Shown here in pieces: positions 27,905 through 37,535 of a DNA stretch of 64,000 nucleotides. Under the pieces are notes generated by a model. It had not been told where the DNA came from, ran no database searches, and worked only from the letters and a program-made list of their open reading frames with translations. Within the stretch, counting starts at the first letter, position 1, and every line of letters begins with the position of its first letter. The stretch covers positions 62,001 through 126,000 of the forward strand of contig NZ_NRIR01000001.1 in assembly GCF_002282855.1 (NCBI RefSeq), written 5' to 3'. The position numbers and the translations under genes were made by a program. This DNA is from Paraferrimonas sedimenticola (GTDB taxonomy: Bacteria > Pseudomonadota > Gammaproteobacteria > Enterobacterales > Shewanellaceae).

Positions 27905-29611
27905 ATGAAACACCCGCAATCCCTAGACAGCATCAGCCAAGGCTGCCAGCAATATTGGCCACCGGGCGCACCGACCCAAGCCCAATATCCCATTGGCCGA
28001 CGCCCGCTGAACCAGTACTTAGCCCATTGGGCGCAACAAGTTCCTAACAAGTCTGCGTTGGAGTTTTACGGCTATAGCCTGAGCTTTGCCGAACTCGATG
28101 CCCTGTCCAATCAGTTTGCCCATTATCTCGCCAGCATTGGTATCGTCAAAGGTGACCGCGTAGCGCTTTACTTACCCAACTGTCCACAATTCAACATCGC
28201 CTATTTCGGTGTGATGAAAGCCGGGGCTATTCACGTGCCAGTGAGCCCGCTGTCAAAGCAAATGGAGCTGATGCATCAGCTTGGCGATAGTCAGCCTAAG
28301 GCGGTGGTCAGTTTTGACCGGCTGCTAGAGTTCATGCAGCCGGTCTGCGAGCAGTTGAACATCGACAATCTACTAGTGACCTCAATTAGCGAGTTGCGCC
28401 CAGAGCAGCCCACTATTCCCCTGCCTGAATTGTTTGACGCCGCCAAACTTGACCCGGTTGGCGGCCAAGTAGACTTCTTCTCGGCCATCAAAGACATGCC
28501 TAGCAGCGCTCCCTCAGTAAAGGTTGAGTTGGATGATGTAGCTGCGCTGAATTACACAGGCGGCACCACTGGCTTGCCAAAAGGTTGTGTGCATACTCAC
28601 GCCAACATCATAGACACGGTTGCCGCCTACAGCCCGCTGGTTTACGGCGATTACGATGGCAACGCCAGCGAACAGGTGATGTGCACCTTTTTGCCTGAGT
28701 TTTGGATTGCCGGCGAGAACACCGGCATCTTGTTCCCTATGTTTAGCGGCAACACCTTAGTGCTGCTGGCGCGCTGGGACTGCGTCGCATTTTTAGAAGC
28801 GGTGGAGCACTATCAAGTCAATGTTTGTAACCTGTTGGTGGATAGCATCGACGAAATTCTCAACCATCCTTTGGTGAATGACTTTAACCTCGAATCATTA
28901 AACTGCACGCCCTGTATTTCTTTCATCAAAAAACTCAACCCGGATTACCGCCAGCGGTGGCGTGAACTGACCGGTACCACCTTGTTTGAAGCGGCATACG
29001 GCATGACCGAAACCCATACCTGTGACACCTTCACCAAGGGCTTTCAAGAGGACAACTTTGACCTCAAGATTGAGCCGGCCTTTGTCGGCATGCCGGTACC
29101 CGGCACTCAGTTTAAGATTTGCGATCTCGCCTCCGAGCAAGAGCTACCAATCGGGAGCGAAGGTGAGATTTGGATTAAGAGTCCGACCCTGTTTCAGGGC
29201 TATTGGAACAAACCGGAAGACAACCAGCGTCTGCTCAAGGACGGTTGGTTTAGAACCGGTGATCTGGGAATGATTACCGAGCACGGGTTTGTGCGCTACT
29301 TGGGTCGCTTTAAAGAGATGATCAAAGTCAACGGCATGAGCGTGTTCCCCACCGAAATTGAGGCCATGCTCGGCCAAAACGAAGCCATTGCCGCCTGTGG
29401 CGTGATCGGCCGAAAAGATACCAAGAAAGGTCAGGTTCCAGTGGCATTTTTGACGTTAAAACCCGGAGCCAAACAGTCCGAGGCCGAACTTAACCAATGG
29501 GCCAGAAACGCCATGGCGGTCTACAAGGTGCCAGAGATCCGCATTCTACAACAACTGCCGATGACCGCCACCGGAAAAGTGCGTAAAAAAGACCTAGAGG
29601 ACCTGCTGTAA
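27905..29611 (+). CDS. AMP-forming acyl-CoA synthetase
   Basis: Activates a carboxylic acid to its CoA thioester through an acyl-adenylate. The 568 residues contain the AMP-binding P-loop motif NYTGGTTGLPKGC (about 217-229), the A5 motif AAYGMTETHTCD, the hinge region WFRTGDLG and GRFKEMIKVNGM, and the C-terminal catalytic lysine in TATGKVRKKDL. It resembles medium/long-chain or aromatic acid ligases, but its specificity is not readable. Its stop overlaps the start of the carboxylase gene by one base (TAATG), so ligase and carboxylase are made together. Confidence 0.92.
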   Translation: MKHPQSLDSISQGCQQYWPPGAPTQAQYPIGRRPLNQYLAHWAQQVPNKSALEFYGYSLSFAELDALSNQFAHYLASIGIVKGDRVALYLPNCPQFNIAYFGVMKAGAIHVPVSPLSKQMELMHQLGDSQPKAVVSFDRLLEFMQPVCEQLNIDNLLVTSISELRPEQPTIPLPELFDAAKLDPVGGQVDFFSAIKDMPSSAPSVKVELDDVAALNYTGGTTGLPKGCVHTHANIIDTVAAYSPLVYGDYDGNASEQVMCTFLPEFWIAGENTGILFPMFSGNTLVLLARWDCVAFLEAVEHYQVNVCNLLVDSIDEILNHPLVNDFNLESLNCTPCISFIKKLNPDYRQRWRELTGTTLFEAAYGMTETHTCDTFTKGFQEDNFDLKIEPAFVGMPVPGTQFKICDLASEQELPIGSEGEIWIKSPTLFQGYWNKPEDNQRLLKDGWFRTGDLGMITEHGFVRYLGRFKEMIKVNGMSVFPTEIEAMLGQNEAIAACGVIGRKDTKKGQVPVAFLTLKPGAKQSEAELNQWARNAMAVYKVPEIRILQQLPMTATGKVRKKDLEDLL

Positions 29612-32600
29612 TGACCGCCTTTCGCAAAATTCTGATTGCCAATCGAGGTGAAATTGCGATCCGGATTGCCGATGCTTGTGCCGAGCTTGGCATCACATCA
29701 ATCGCGGTTTACGCCGAGGACGATGCTGACTCGCTGCACACCATGCGCGCTGACAAAGCCCTGCTTCTAAAAGGACGCGGTGTCAGCGCCTATTTAGACC
29801 AACAACAACTGGTTGAGCTAGCCAAAGCCGAAGGCTGCCAAGCCGTGCATCCTGGCTATGGTTTTCTGTCGGAGTCGGCGGAGTTTTCCGAGCGCCTGGC
29901 TAACAACCAGTTGGTGTTTATTGGCTCAGCGCCCGAGTTGTTAGCGCAGCTTGGCGATAAGGCGCAAGCACGACAGATGGCCGAGCTCGCTGGTCTGCCG
30001 CTCACTCAGGGAATAAACCGGGCTTGCAGCCTAGAAGAAGTTGAAGCCTTTTTCGACTCGTTAGGCGAGCATGGCGCGATAATGATCAAAGCCTTAAGCG
30101 GTGGCGGCGGTCGCGGCATGCGCGCGGTACGCGACAGAGACGCCATTGCCAAGGCCTATCACACCTGCCAGGAAGAAGCCCAGCTGGCCTTTGGTCGCAA
30201 TCAAGTGTACGTCGAACAATTGGTAGAAAACGCCCGTCACATTGAGGTACAGATCCTCGGTGATGGTAGCGGCAAAGTCAGCCATTTGTGGGAGCGAGAA
30301 TGCTCGTTGCAACGCCGCAATCAAAAGTTAATTGAAATCGCGCCTAGCCCTAGTCTTAACCAAGACCAAAGACAAGGCATTATTGATTCAGCGCTGGCGC
30401 TAGCCAGTAGCATCAAGTACGCCGGTGTGGGCACCTTTGAGTTTATGGTGGACGCCCGCGAGCCGGCCAACTACTACTTCATGGAGATCAATCCCAGAAT
30501 ACAGGTGGAGCACACCATTACCGAGGAGATTACCGGTGTGGATCTGGTGAAGTCGCAAATTCAACTGGCGGCGGGTCAATCGCTAAACCAGTTGCGGCTG
30601 GCCGAAACGCCGCCATTCTCAGGCTGCGCCATACAACTGAGGATTAACTTAGAAACCTTGACCCCTGAGGGGGCCACTCGACCTGTGGCCGGAGTCATTA
30701 CTCAATACCACAAACCCAATGGCCGCGACGTCAGAGTCGATGACTACCTGTACGCGGGCTACTCGGTGAACCCAAACTACGACAGCCTTGGCGCCAAGCT
30801 AATTGTGAAAGGCGCCGACTACTCGCAGACACTGGCAAAAGCCCAGCGCCGCCTAAGCGAGCTGAGTGTTCAAGGTGTGGAGACCAACCAAACCCTACTG
30901 ACCAACCTGTTAGACTCGCAAGACTTGGCCAATAACCAAATCACCACAGCTTATGTCGAACAACATCTTGAGCATCTGCTGCTGCCAATCGCCGCCAGTG
31001 GGCGAACGCCCAAGCTCGATTGCGTCAACGGCGGCGCTAGCCAAAGCGAGCGATGGGACTCTGAGAGCTGGAATGCTGAACTCGGTGAAATCCTTAACAG
31101 TCCGATTGCCGGCAGCTTAATCTCTGTCGAAGTCGAACAAGGCCAGACAATAAAAGCCGGCCAGTTACTGGCAGTGGTTGAAGCGATGAAAATGGAGTTT
31201 CCCATTGAAGCGCCGAGCGCAGGTATTATCAGTCGAGTCGCACCGGTGAGCACTGGCGATATGCTGCTCGAAGGCCAGCCTTTGTTTGCCTTTGTCGCTG
31301 ATGCGCAAGATATAGCCGCTGACAGCCCAATCGAACAGCAACAAGAGCCGGCAGTGCGGCCGCTGTTGGCCCAATTGCAACAGCGATTAGAGGCCATTAG
31401 CGATGATGGCCGTCCCGAGGCCGTTGCCAAACGCGCCAAGCACAACAAGAACACCATCAGACAGAACATAGCGCAGCTGATCGACGCTGACAGTTTTAAC
31501 GAATACGGGGCACTGGCACTCGCCGCTCAGCGACAACGCCACGATATCGAAACGCTGCAACAGCTGTCTCCCGCCGATGGCATGGTGGTCGGCACGGCAT
31601 CGATAAACGCCGAGCTAGTGGGCAAACAATACAGCCAAGTGGCCATCGCTGGCTACGACTATACCGTGATGGCTGGCTCCCAAGGCATGATTAACCACAA
31701 AAAGACCGACCGCATTATCGAGATTGCGCAAAAACACCAGCTGCCGTTAGTGCTGTTTTGTGGCGGCGGTGGCGGTCGCCCATCGGACACCGACTATCCG
31801 GGCGTCGGCTTTTTAAATCTGCGAACTTTTGCCGAGCTTGGCAAACTGTCGGGGCGGGTACCAACGGTCGCCATTACCGCCGATTACTGCTTTGCTGGTA
31901 ACGCTGCTCTATTTGGTTGCTGCGACCTTACCATTGCCACTCGGGACACCAGTATCGGCATGGCGGGACCAGCGATGATCGAAGGCGGTGGATTGGGTCA
32001 ATTTACCCCTGACCAAGTGGGGCCTGCCACTATGCACGCCAAAACTGGTGTGGTCGATTTGCTGGTAGAAAACGAAAGCCAAGCAGTGGCCATGGCTAAG
32101 CGTTACTTGAGCTACTTCCAAGGACCAATTGAATCCTGGCAGGCTGCTGAGCAAAGCCAGCTTAGAACCAGTGTGCCAATCAATCGAAAATCCGTTTACG
32201 ACATGCGCCAGCTCATTGAAACCTTGGTGGACCAAGACTCTGTTTTGGAGCTTCGGGCTCAGTTTGCGCCTTCGGCAATCACCGCGCTGGTGCGAATTGA
32301 GGGTAAGGCCTATGGCCTAATGGCCAATGACCCTCGCCACTTAGGTGGCGCAATCGATGCCGATGCCGGTGATAAGTTTACGCGCTTTATGCAGCTGTGC
32401 TCCTCCCACCATCTGCCGCTGATTAGCCTGTGCGACACCCCAGGGTTCATGGTGGGCCCGGAGTCCGAGAAAAATGCCACGGTTCGGCATATCTCCCGTA
32501 TGTTCGTCAAAGCCGCCAATCTGCAAGTGCCAATAGCCTGCGTGGTCATTCGCAAAGCCTATGGACTAGGGGCAATGGCGATGGCCGCTGGCGGCTTTTG

Positions 32601-32904
32601 TGAGCCGAGCATGAGCATGGCTTGGCCCTCTGGCGAGTTTGGCGCCATGGGGATTGAAGGTGCGGTAAAAATCAGTCGAAAACGTCAATTAGCGGCCATT
32701 GAGGACTCGGCTGAGCGGCAACAGCAGTTTGACGCTTGGGTGGCTCAAGCCCATCAAAACGGCCAAGCCATGAATGTCGCTAGCTACCTGGAAATAGACG
32801 CAGTGATCGATCCTGCGGACACTCGAGCTTGGCTAGTGCGAACCTTTGATTCGGCCAAAACCGATGACACTTCAGATCAAAACTTCCCGATAGACCCTTG
32901 GTGA
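29611..32904 (+). CDS. Single-chain biotin-dependent acyl-CoA carboxylase
   Basis: A 1097-residue polypeptide uniting biotin carboxylase (about 1-450: KALSGGGGRGMRAVRD ATP-grasp motif, EINPRIQVEHTITEEITGVD), biotin carrier (about 490-560, biotinyl lysine in VEAMKMEFP near 525) and a carboxyltransferase with both N and C halves (about 600-1090: GGGGGRPSDTD, FAGNAALFGCCDL, CDTPGFMVGPESE). This BC-BCCP-CT order in one chain is that of the single-chain long-chain acyl-CoA carboxylase described from mycobacteria; acetyl- and propionyl-CoA carboxylases usually split these parts. Coupling to the upstream acyl-CoA synthetase suggests that it carboxylates the CoA ester made there. The biotin locus lies in the same window. 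The substrate is not established. Confidence 0.9.
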   Translation: MTAFRKILIANRGEIAIRIADACAELGITSIAVYAEDDADSLHTMRADKALLLKGRGVSAYLDQQQLVELAKAEGCQAVHPGYGFLSESAEFSERLANNQLVFIGSAPELLAQLGDKAQARQMAELAGLPLTQGINRACSLEEVEAFFDSLGEHGAIMIKALSGGGGRGMRAVRDRDAIAKAYHTCQEEAQLAFGRNQVYVEQLVENARHIEVQILGDGSGKVSHLWERECSLQRRNQKLIEIAPSPSLNQDQRQGIIDSALALASSIKYAGVGTFEFMVDAREPANYYFMEINPRIQVEHTITEEITGVDLVKSQIQLAAGQSLNQLRLAETPPFSGCAIQLRINLETLTPEGATRPVAGVITQYHKPNGRDVRVDDYLYAGYSVNPNYDSLGAKLIVKGADYSQTLAKAQRRLSELSVQGVETNQTLLTNLLDSQDLANNQITTAYVEQHLEHLLLPIAASGRTPKLDCVNGGASQSERWDSESWNAELGEILNSPIAGSLISVEVEQGQTIKAGQLLAVVEAMKMEFPIEAPSAGIISRVAPVSTGDMLLEGQPLFAFVADAQDIAADSPIEQQQEPAVRPLLAQLQQRLEAISDDGRPEAVAKRAKHNKNTIRQNIAQLIDADSFNEYGALALAAQRQRHDIETLQQLSPADGMVVGTASINAELVGKQYSQVAIAGYDYTVMAGSQGMINHKKTDRIIEIAQKHQLPLVLFCGGGGGRPSDTDYPGVGFLNLRTFAELGKLSGRVPTVAITADYCFAGNAALFGCCDLTIATRDTSIGMAGPAMIEGGGLGQFTPDQVGPATMHAKTGVVDLLVENESQAVAMAKRYLSYFQGPIESWQAAEQSQLRTSVPINRKSVYDMRQLIETLVDQDSVLELRAQFAPSAITALVRIEGKAYGLMANDPRHLGGAIDADAGDKFTRFMQLCSSHHLPLISLCDTPGFMVGPESEKNATVRHISRMFVKAANLQVPIACVVIRKAYGLGAMAMAAGGFCEPSMSMAWPSGEFGAMGIEGAVKISRKRQLAAIEDSAERQQQFDAWVAQAHQNGQAMNVASYLEIDAVIDPADTRAWLVRTFDSAKTDDTSDQNFPIDPW

Positions 32905-32929
32905 TAGTGCTTTTATCACTTGCCTACAA

Positions 32930-32962
32930 GCCCGCTATTTCCCTGAATAGCGGGCTTTTTTT
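32930..32962 (+). terminator. Terminator after the acyl-CoA carboxylase
   Basis: GCCCGCTATT-TCCCTG-AATAGCGGGC followed by seven T residues. A second short dyad, GTGATA...TATCAC (32901-32919), overlaps the stop codon. Confidence 0.92.
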
Positions 32963-33026
32963 ATCGGACCTTTGCTGCCGCCAAAACACTAATGGATATT
33001 TTCTCGCCAAGGGGGATTGATCTTTT

Positions 33027-33058
33027 TTACAGCAACTGCAATATTACAATTGATGTAA
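33027..33058 (+). promoter_or_regulatory. Tandem putative TetR operators upstream of the TonB receptor
   Basis: TTACAGCAACTGCAA (33027-33041, one mismatch in the right arm) and TTACAATTGATGTAA (33044-33058, perfect arms) both fit TTACA-N5-TGTAA and start 17 bp apart. This is the same offset seen in the tetR/ligase promoter. A -35-like TTGATC (33017-33022) and an AT-rich -10 region near 33040 place the operators within the promoter. Confidence 0.7.
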
Positions 33059-33120
33059 AAATTGTTACACACATCACATAACAACAACAACAAGCTGTCA
33101 GGCAACCCTGGGGGAGCATA

Positions 33121-35601
33121 ATGAGACTAAGTTATTTAGCCGTTGCGGTTTTGGGAGCAATATCCAGCCAAGGCTTAGCGCAAGAAAGCGAGCAAAGTGC
33201 CTTTGAGGTCATCGAAGTCACAGCGCAAAAGCGCGTAGAAAGAATTCAAGACGTGGGTATTTCCATTACCGCCATTAACGGCGATGAACTGGAAGATTTG
33301 GGCGCCTTCCAAGCGTCGGCAATTACCGAATTCATTCCCAATATGGAAATGGCCTGGTCAGAAGACAGCGGCATTCCAATCTTTGTGATCCGCGGTGTGG
33401 GTCTGCAGGACTACAACACCAACAACACCCCAAATACCGCTGTTGTGGTTGACGATGTGTATCAGCCATATGGCATTTATACCGCCTTCTCTATGTTTGA
33501 TACCGAGCGCGTTGAAGTCCTAAAAGGCCCTCAAGGTGGTCTATATGGCCGAAACTCCACCGGTGGTGCGGTCTCCTTCACCTCTAAAAAGCCAGAGATG
33601 GGAACCACTGAAGCCAATGCGGCAGTGGACTTTGGTAACTACAACACCATTAACGTTCGAGCGGGTGCCAGTTTACCTCTAGGCGATATTGCTGCCATTC
33701 GAGTCGCGCTACAGACAGACAATAGCGACGGTTATTACTACAACACCTTTTTGAATCGCAACCAAGGCGGCAAGGACAAGCAACAAGCGCGTGTCACCCT
33801 TAGCCTGGAGCCGACCGAGAATTTCCGCGCGGACGTACGCTATACCTATGGCCGCGATAAAACCGAGGCTTCAATCCCTGAAGTGGTTGGCTTGTTAGAT
33901 CCTAACGCCTCTTGGGAAGGCCCGCTGTTTGGCCTACCCGGCCTGCCGCCAATGAATATTCCATACAACCCAGATGGCACCATTGCTTGGTGCGATCCTG
34001 TGGTCAACACTGGCATTCCAGATAGTACCTGTATCAACATGAACCGCGCCGCACCCGATGGTGACCCCTACCGCGGTGCTGACGCTCGCGTTCATCCCAA
34101 CGACGACCGCTTTGACTCGCTGTCGCTTAACATCGCATGGGATTTTGGCAATCACAGTCTAGCGTCCATCACCAACCAATCTAAGATGCAGTTTAAGCAC
34201 AGAAACGGTATTGGTTCTGTCGGTTTAGGCCCTGGCCAAGACCAGGACGGGTGGGAGCAAGCCAGCCGCGACTACGGTCGAATCAACGGTGGTGATCTCA
34301 ATGAGATGTACGTTACCCAGTACAACTCGGATACCAAGTCTTGGAGTCAGGAGTTGCGTTTACTGTCTAACTACAGTGGCGATTTCAACTGGATGCTAGG
34401 CGCGGTTTACGCCCAAGATGACATTGACGAACTGCGCTCTTGTTCGTTTGCCGCCAACCTGTACGCCGATTGGATTCAGTTTCCCGGCTGCGGCACCATG
34501 GCTTACCGCCAAGAAACCAAAGTCGCGTCGGCCTATGCCCAAATCGACTACTCGATCACCGAAACCCTATCGACCACTATCGACTTCCGCTACACCCATG
34601 AGAAAAAAGACTACATGGGCGACGTGTTCGTCAACGATGGCACCTGGATTTGTACCGTTAACGGTCTCAATACCACAGATCCAAACAATCCGGCCTACTG
34701 TGCGAACTTCATCGCTTGGGACCCAGACACGGGTTTGTACGACTTAGCTCGCAACAACCAGGCGAAGTACGACGAGAAAGACCCGTCTTGGAAAGTGAAT
34801 CTCGACTGGAAAGTCACTCCAGAGACCTTGCTGTACGCCAGTGTGGGTAGCACCTTTAAATCTGGTGGTTTCTTTGGTGGCTTCTTGACCAACCCCAACG
34901 CCATTCGCCCTTACAAGCCTGAACGCAACAACGGTGTTGAACTGGGCTTTAAATCCACCATTGAAAACGCTCGCCTGCAAATTAACGGCGCCTTGTTCAG
35001 CTACGACTACAAGAACTTCCAGTCGCAGCTACAAGAAGTTGACCCTGCCTCAGGCGCCACCTTTAACGGTCTGAGAAACTTGGGCGATGTGAAGATGGCC
35101 GGTGCCGAACTCGACCTGCGCTGGTTACCAACTGACGCGTGGGATCTGCGCGCTGCGGTTGGCCTTTTGGACACCAAAGTGGACAAGGTCGCAGAATTTG
35201 AGTCAGACAATATAGGTATCACCAGTATCTTTGGTGAAGTGCAAAACGTCGAAGGAAACGAGCTTAACAACGCACCTAAGTTTAGCGCCAACTTGATTGC
35301 TCGTTACAACTTCAACCTTAGCAGTAACCTAGGTGGCTTTGTGCAGGTGGACGCGTCCTACAAGGACGATTACTGGCTGTCGATTTCCAACGAGCCAATT
35401 CACAAGCAAAAAGGCTATGGTTTGGTGAATGCCCGCGCCGAGATCTTCAGCCCATCAGATAACTGGAGCGTGGCGATCTGGGGACGTAACTTGAGTGGCG
35501 AAGCCTATCGCACCACCTTCTATCTCGACGGACTGGACAGCGGCTACAGCGAATACAACGCGCCAAGAACTTATGGAGTCACACTAGCCTACACCTACTA
35601 G
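33121..35601 (+). CDS. TonB-dependent outer-membrane receptor
   Basis: An 826-residue active transporter of the outer membrane. The signal peptide is about 20 residues (MRLSYLAVAVLGAISSQGLA, cleaved before QES). A TonB box-like FEVIEVTAQKR follows, then the plug domain (PNTAVVVDDVYQPYG, VEVLKGPQGGLYGRNSTGGA) and a 22-strand barrel ending in an aromatic residue (TYGVTLAYTY). The type resembles receptors for lipids, steroids or other organic compounds in marine bacteria rather than known siderophore receptors. No Fur box was seen upstream, but two copies of the TetR-type dyad were. GGGGAG lies 5 bases before ATG. Confidence 0.93.
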   Translation: MRLSYLAVAVLGAISSQGLAQESEQSAFEVIEVTAQKRVERIQDVGISITAINGDELEDLGAFQASAITEFIPNMEMAWSEDSGIPIFVIRGVGLQDYNTNNTPNTAVVVDDVYQPYGIYTAFSMFDTERVEVLKGPQGGLYGRNSTGGAVSFTSKKPEMGTTEANAAVDFGNYNTINVRAGASLPLGDIAAIRVALQTDNSDGYYYNTFLNRNQGGKDKQQARVTLSLEPTENFRADVRYTYGRDKTEASIPEVVGLLDPNASWEGPLFGLPGLPPMNIPYNPDGTIAWCDPVVNTGIPDSTCINMNRAAPDGDPYRGADARVHPNDDRFDSLSLNIAWDFGNHSLASITNQSKMQFKHRNGIGSVGLGPGQDQDGWEQASRDYGRINGGDLNEMYVTQYNSDTKSWSQELRLLSNYSGDFNWMLGAVYAQDDIDELRSCSFAANLYADWIQFPGCGTMAYRQETKVASAYAQIDYSITETLSTTIDFRYTHEKKDYMGDVFVNDGTWICTVNGLNTTDPNNPAYCANFIAWDPDTGLYDLARNNQAKYDEKDPSWKVNLDWKVTPETLLYASVGSTFKSGGFFGGFLTNPNAIRPYKPERNNGVELGFKSTIENARLQINGALFSYDYKNFQSQLQEVDPASGATFNGLRNLGDVKMAGAELDLRWLPTDAWDLRAAVGLLDTKVDKVAEFESDNIGITSIFGEVQNVEGNELNNAPKFSANLIARYNFNLSSNLGGFVQVDASYKDDYWLSISNEPIHKQKGYGLVNARAEIFSPSDNWSVAIWGRNLSGEAYRTTFYLDGLDSGYSEYNAPRTYGVTLAYTY

Positions 35602-35611
35602 GTATCGATCG

Positions 35612-35661
35612 AGCAGCCCCTGCCCTTATCTCCCGACTGCGCGGCTAGGGGCTGCTTTTTT
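35612..35661 (+). terminator. Terminator after the TonB receptor
   Basis: AGCAGCCCCT (35612-35621) pairs with AGGGGCTGCT (35647-35656) across a 25-nt loop and is followed by TTTTTT. Confidence 0.85.
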
Positions 35662-35816
35662 ACTATTCTGCTTATCCTACGTGTCGAGCAAATTAATAGA
35701 GCCGACTCGGCAAATTCTCTGCGCTGCGCTGAGCCCGAGCTAACAAGACTGCGTATCAATCGATAACCTCAGGTAAACTAGAGCATTCGAGCATTTCTGC
35801 AAACCAACAACAATCC

Positions 35817-37274
35817 GTGCAAATCGTCTGGTTCAAACGGGATCTGCGCTTGAGCGATCACGCTCCTTTGATGCAGGTTTGCGCCTCCCCAGAACCGACC
35901 TTGCTTTTGTATTTGTACGAGCCCATGTTGCTCGCCAACCCCCACTACGACAAAAGACACTGGGCGTTCGTGCAGCAGTCTCTGGATTGTATGGACAAGC
36001 AGCTTGCTCCTCTGGGAATCAAGGTGACACGGATGAAAGCCGATGCGGTGGATTTGTTTACACACTTAGCAAAAGAGGTTGGTATCTCTCGTGTGTTCAG
36101 CTATCAAGAGAGCGGACTATTGTGTACCTACCAGCGCGACAAAGCGTTAGCTGAGCTGTTCGCCACACACCAGATTCCCTGGCATGAATTCCCGACTGGT
36201 GCCGTCATTCGCGCTGCGCCAAATCGCATCGGCTGGGACAAGAACTGGGCGCAAGTCATGCGGGCTCCGATACAGATGCCGGACCTAGCCTCGCTAATTC
36301 CATATACTGCGAACTTGCACGAGTTCGATGCACCTCCCTGCTACTCAGTAGAAGCAAATTCCATTCAAGCCGGTGGAGAGCAAAACGCACACGCAGTGTT
36401 GAACTCTTTTTTCGATACCAGAGGACAAAACTACCAACGTCATATTTCCTCACCACTGCTCAGCAAAGACAGTTGCTCGCGCCTATCTCCTTACCTCGCT
36501 TGGGGCAATCTGAGCTTACGCCAGGCTTATCAAGCCCTATTAAGTCATTGGGGGCGTCCCGGTTGGAGTCGCGCCTTGCGCGCGCTGTCATCCAGGCTGC
36601 ATTGGCACTGTCACTTTATTCAAAAGTTTGAGTCCGAGTGCGAGATGGAGTTTCGCCCCGTCAACAGAGGTTATCTGTCCTTGGCATATTCTGAGGGCGA
36701 CATCGCCGAGAAAAGATTTCGCGCTTGGCGTGATGGAATGACCGGCATTCCAATGGTGGATGCCTGTATGCGCTGTTTAGAACAAACCGGTTACATCAAC
36801 TTTCGAATGCGAGCCATGTTGGTCAGCGTAGCTTGTCATCATTTGGAGCTGCATTGGCAGCCCGTCGCTGTCGAGTTGGCGCGCCGGTTTCTGGATTTTG
36901 AACCCGGAATTCACTATTCCCAAGTACAAATGCAAGCCGGACTCACAGGTACCAATACTATTCGAATTTACAATCCGATTAAGCAAGGGGTTGAGCAAGA
37001 TCCGCAAGGCACCTTCGTCCGCCAGTGGGTTCCAGAACTAGCCTCGCTTCCCAACGAACTGATCCACACGCCTTGGCTGATGCCAGAGATGGAACAGCTG
37101 ATGGTGGGAGTGCAATTGGGAAAAGACTACCCACTCCCAATTGTCGATGTATTGGAGACGGGCAAGCAGGCGCGCAGCCGCCTTTGGAGCTGGCGTGCTA
37201 AGCCCGAGGTCAAATACGAAGCCAAGCGAATTCTTGCGCGCCACGTCAGGCCTAGCTCAAGCCGCGGCAGCTAA
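35817..37274 (+). CDS. Photolyase/cryptochrome family flavoprotein
   Basis: A 485-residue blue-light flavoprotein. The GTG start at 35817 ([18 protein letters not shown]) has no clear ribosome-binding site, but the sequence begins exactly at the conserved photolyase N-terminus. The alpha/beta antenna domain covers about 1-130; the helical FAD domain includes [48 protein letters not shown] and [15 protein letters not shown]. The FAD-binding motif and the tryptophan-rich core are intact. It stands alone between two TonB receptors. Whether it repairs pyrimidine dimers or serves as a sensor cannot be decided from sequence alone. Confidence 0.87.
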   Translation: MQIVWFKRDLRLSDHAPLMQVCASPEPTLLLYLYEPMLLANPHYDKRHWAFVQQSLDCMDKQLAPLGIKVTRMKADAVDLFTHLAKEVGISRVFSYQESGLLCTYQRDKALAELFATHQIPWHEFPTGAVIRAAPNRIGWDKNWAQVMRAPIQMPDLASLIPYTANLHEFDAPPCYSVEANSIQAGGEQNAHAVLNSFFDTRGQNYQRHISSPLLSKDSCSRLSPYLAWGNLSLRQAYQALLSHWGRPGWSRALRALSSRLHWHCHFIQKFESECEMEFRPVNRGYLSLAYSEGDIAEKRFRAWRDGMTGIPMVDACMRCLEQTGYINFRMRAMLVSVACHHLELHWQPVAVELARRFLDFEPGIHYSQVQMQAGLTGTNTIRIYNPIKQGVEQDPQGTFVRQWVPELASLPNELIHTPWLMPEMEQLMVGVQLGKDYPLPIVDVLETGKQARSRLWSWRAKPEVKYEAKRILARHVRPSSSRGS

Positions 37275-37535
37275 GCCGCAGTGCTAAAACCTCAGAGCGA
37301 AAACCACAGAGCGTGGACGCCACAAAACACTGGCCGCACAAACAACAACATCAATCAGGCGTTGCTAACAATCACGCAATGGTCACATTTTTATTAGCAA
37401 AAGGTTAACCAATTGTTGATCGTCGTGGTCATACCTGTGAAAATATCGTGTTGTTGGTCGCGGGGGTACCTCAGGAGCAAGGGGCAAACTCGGCCATATC
37501 AGGAAGCCAATAAATCCTAACTACAAGGACCACTC

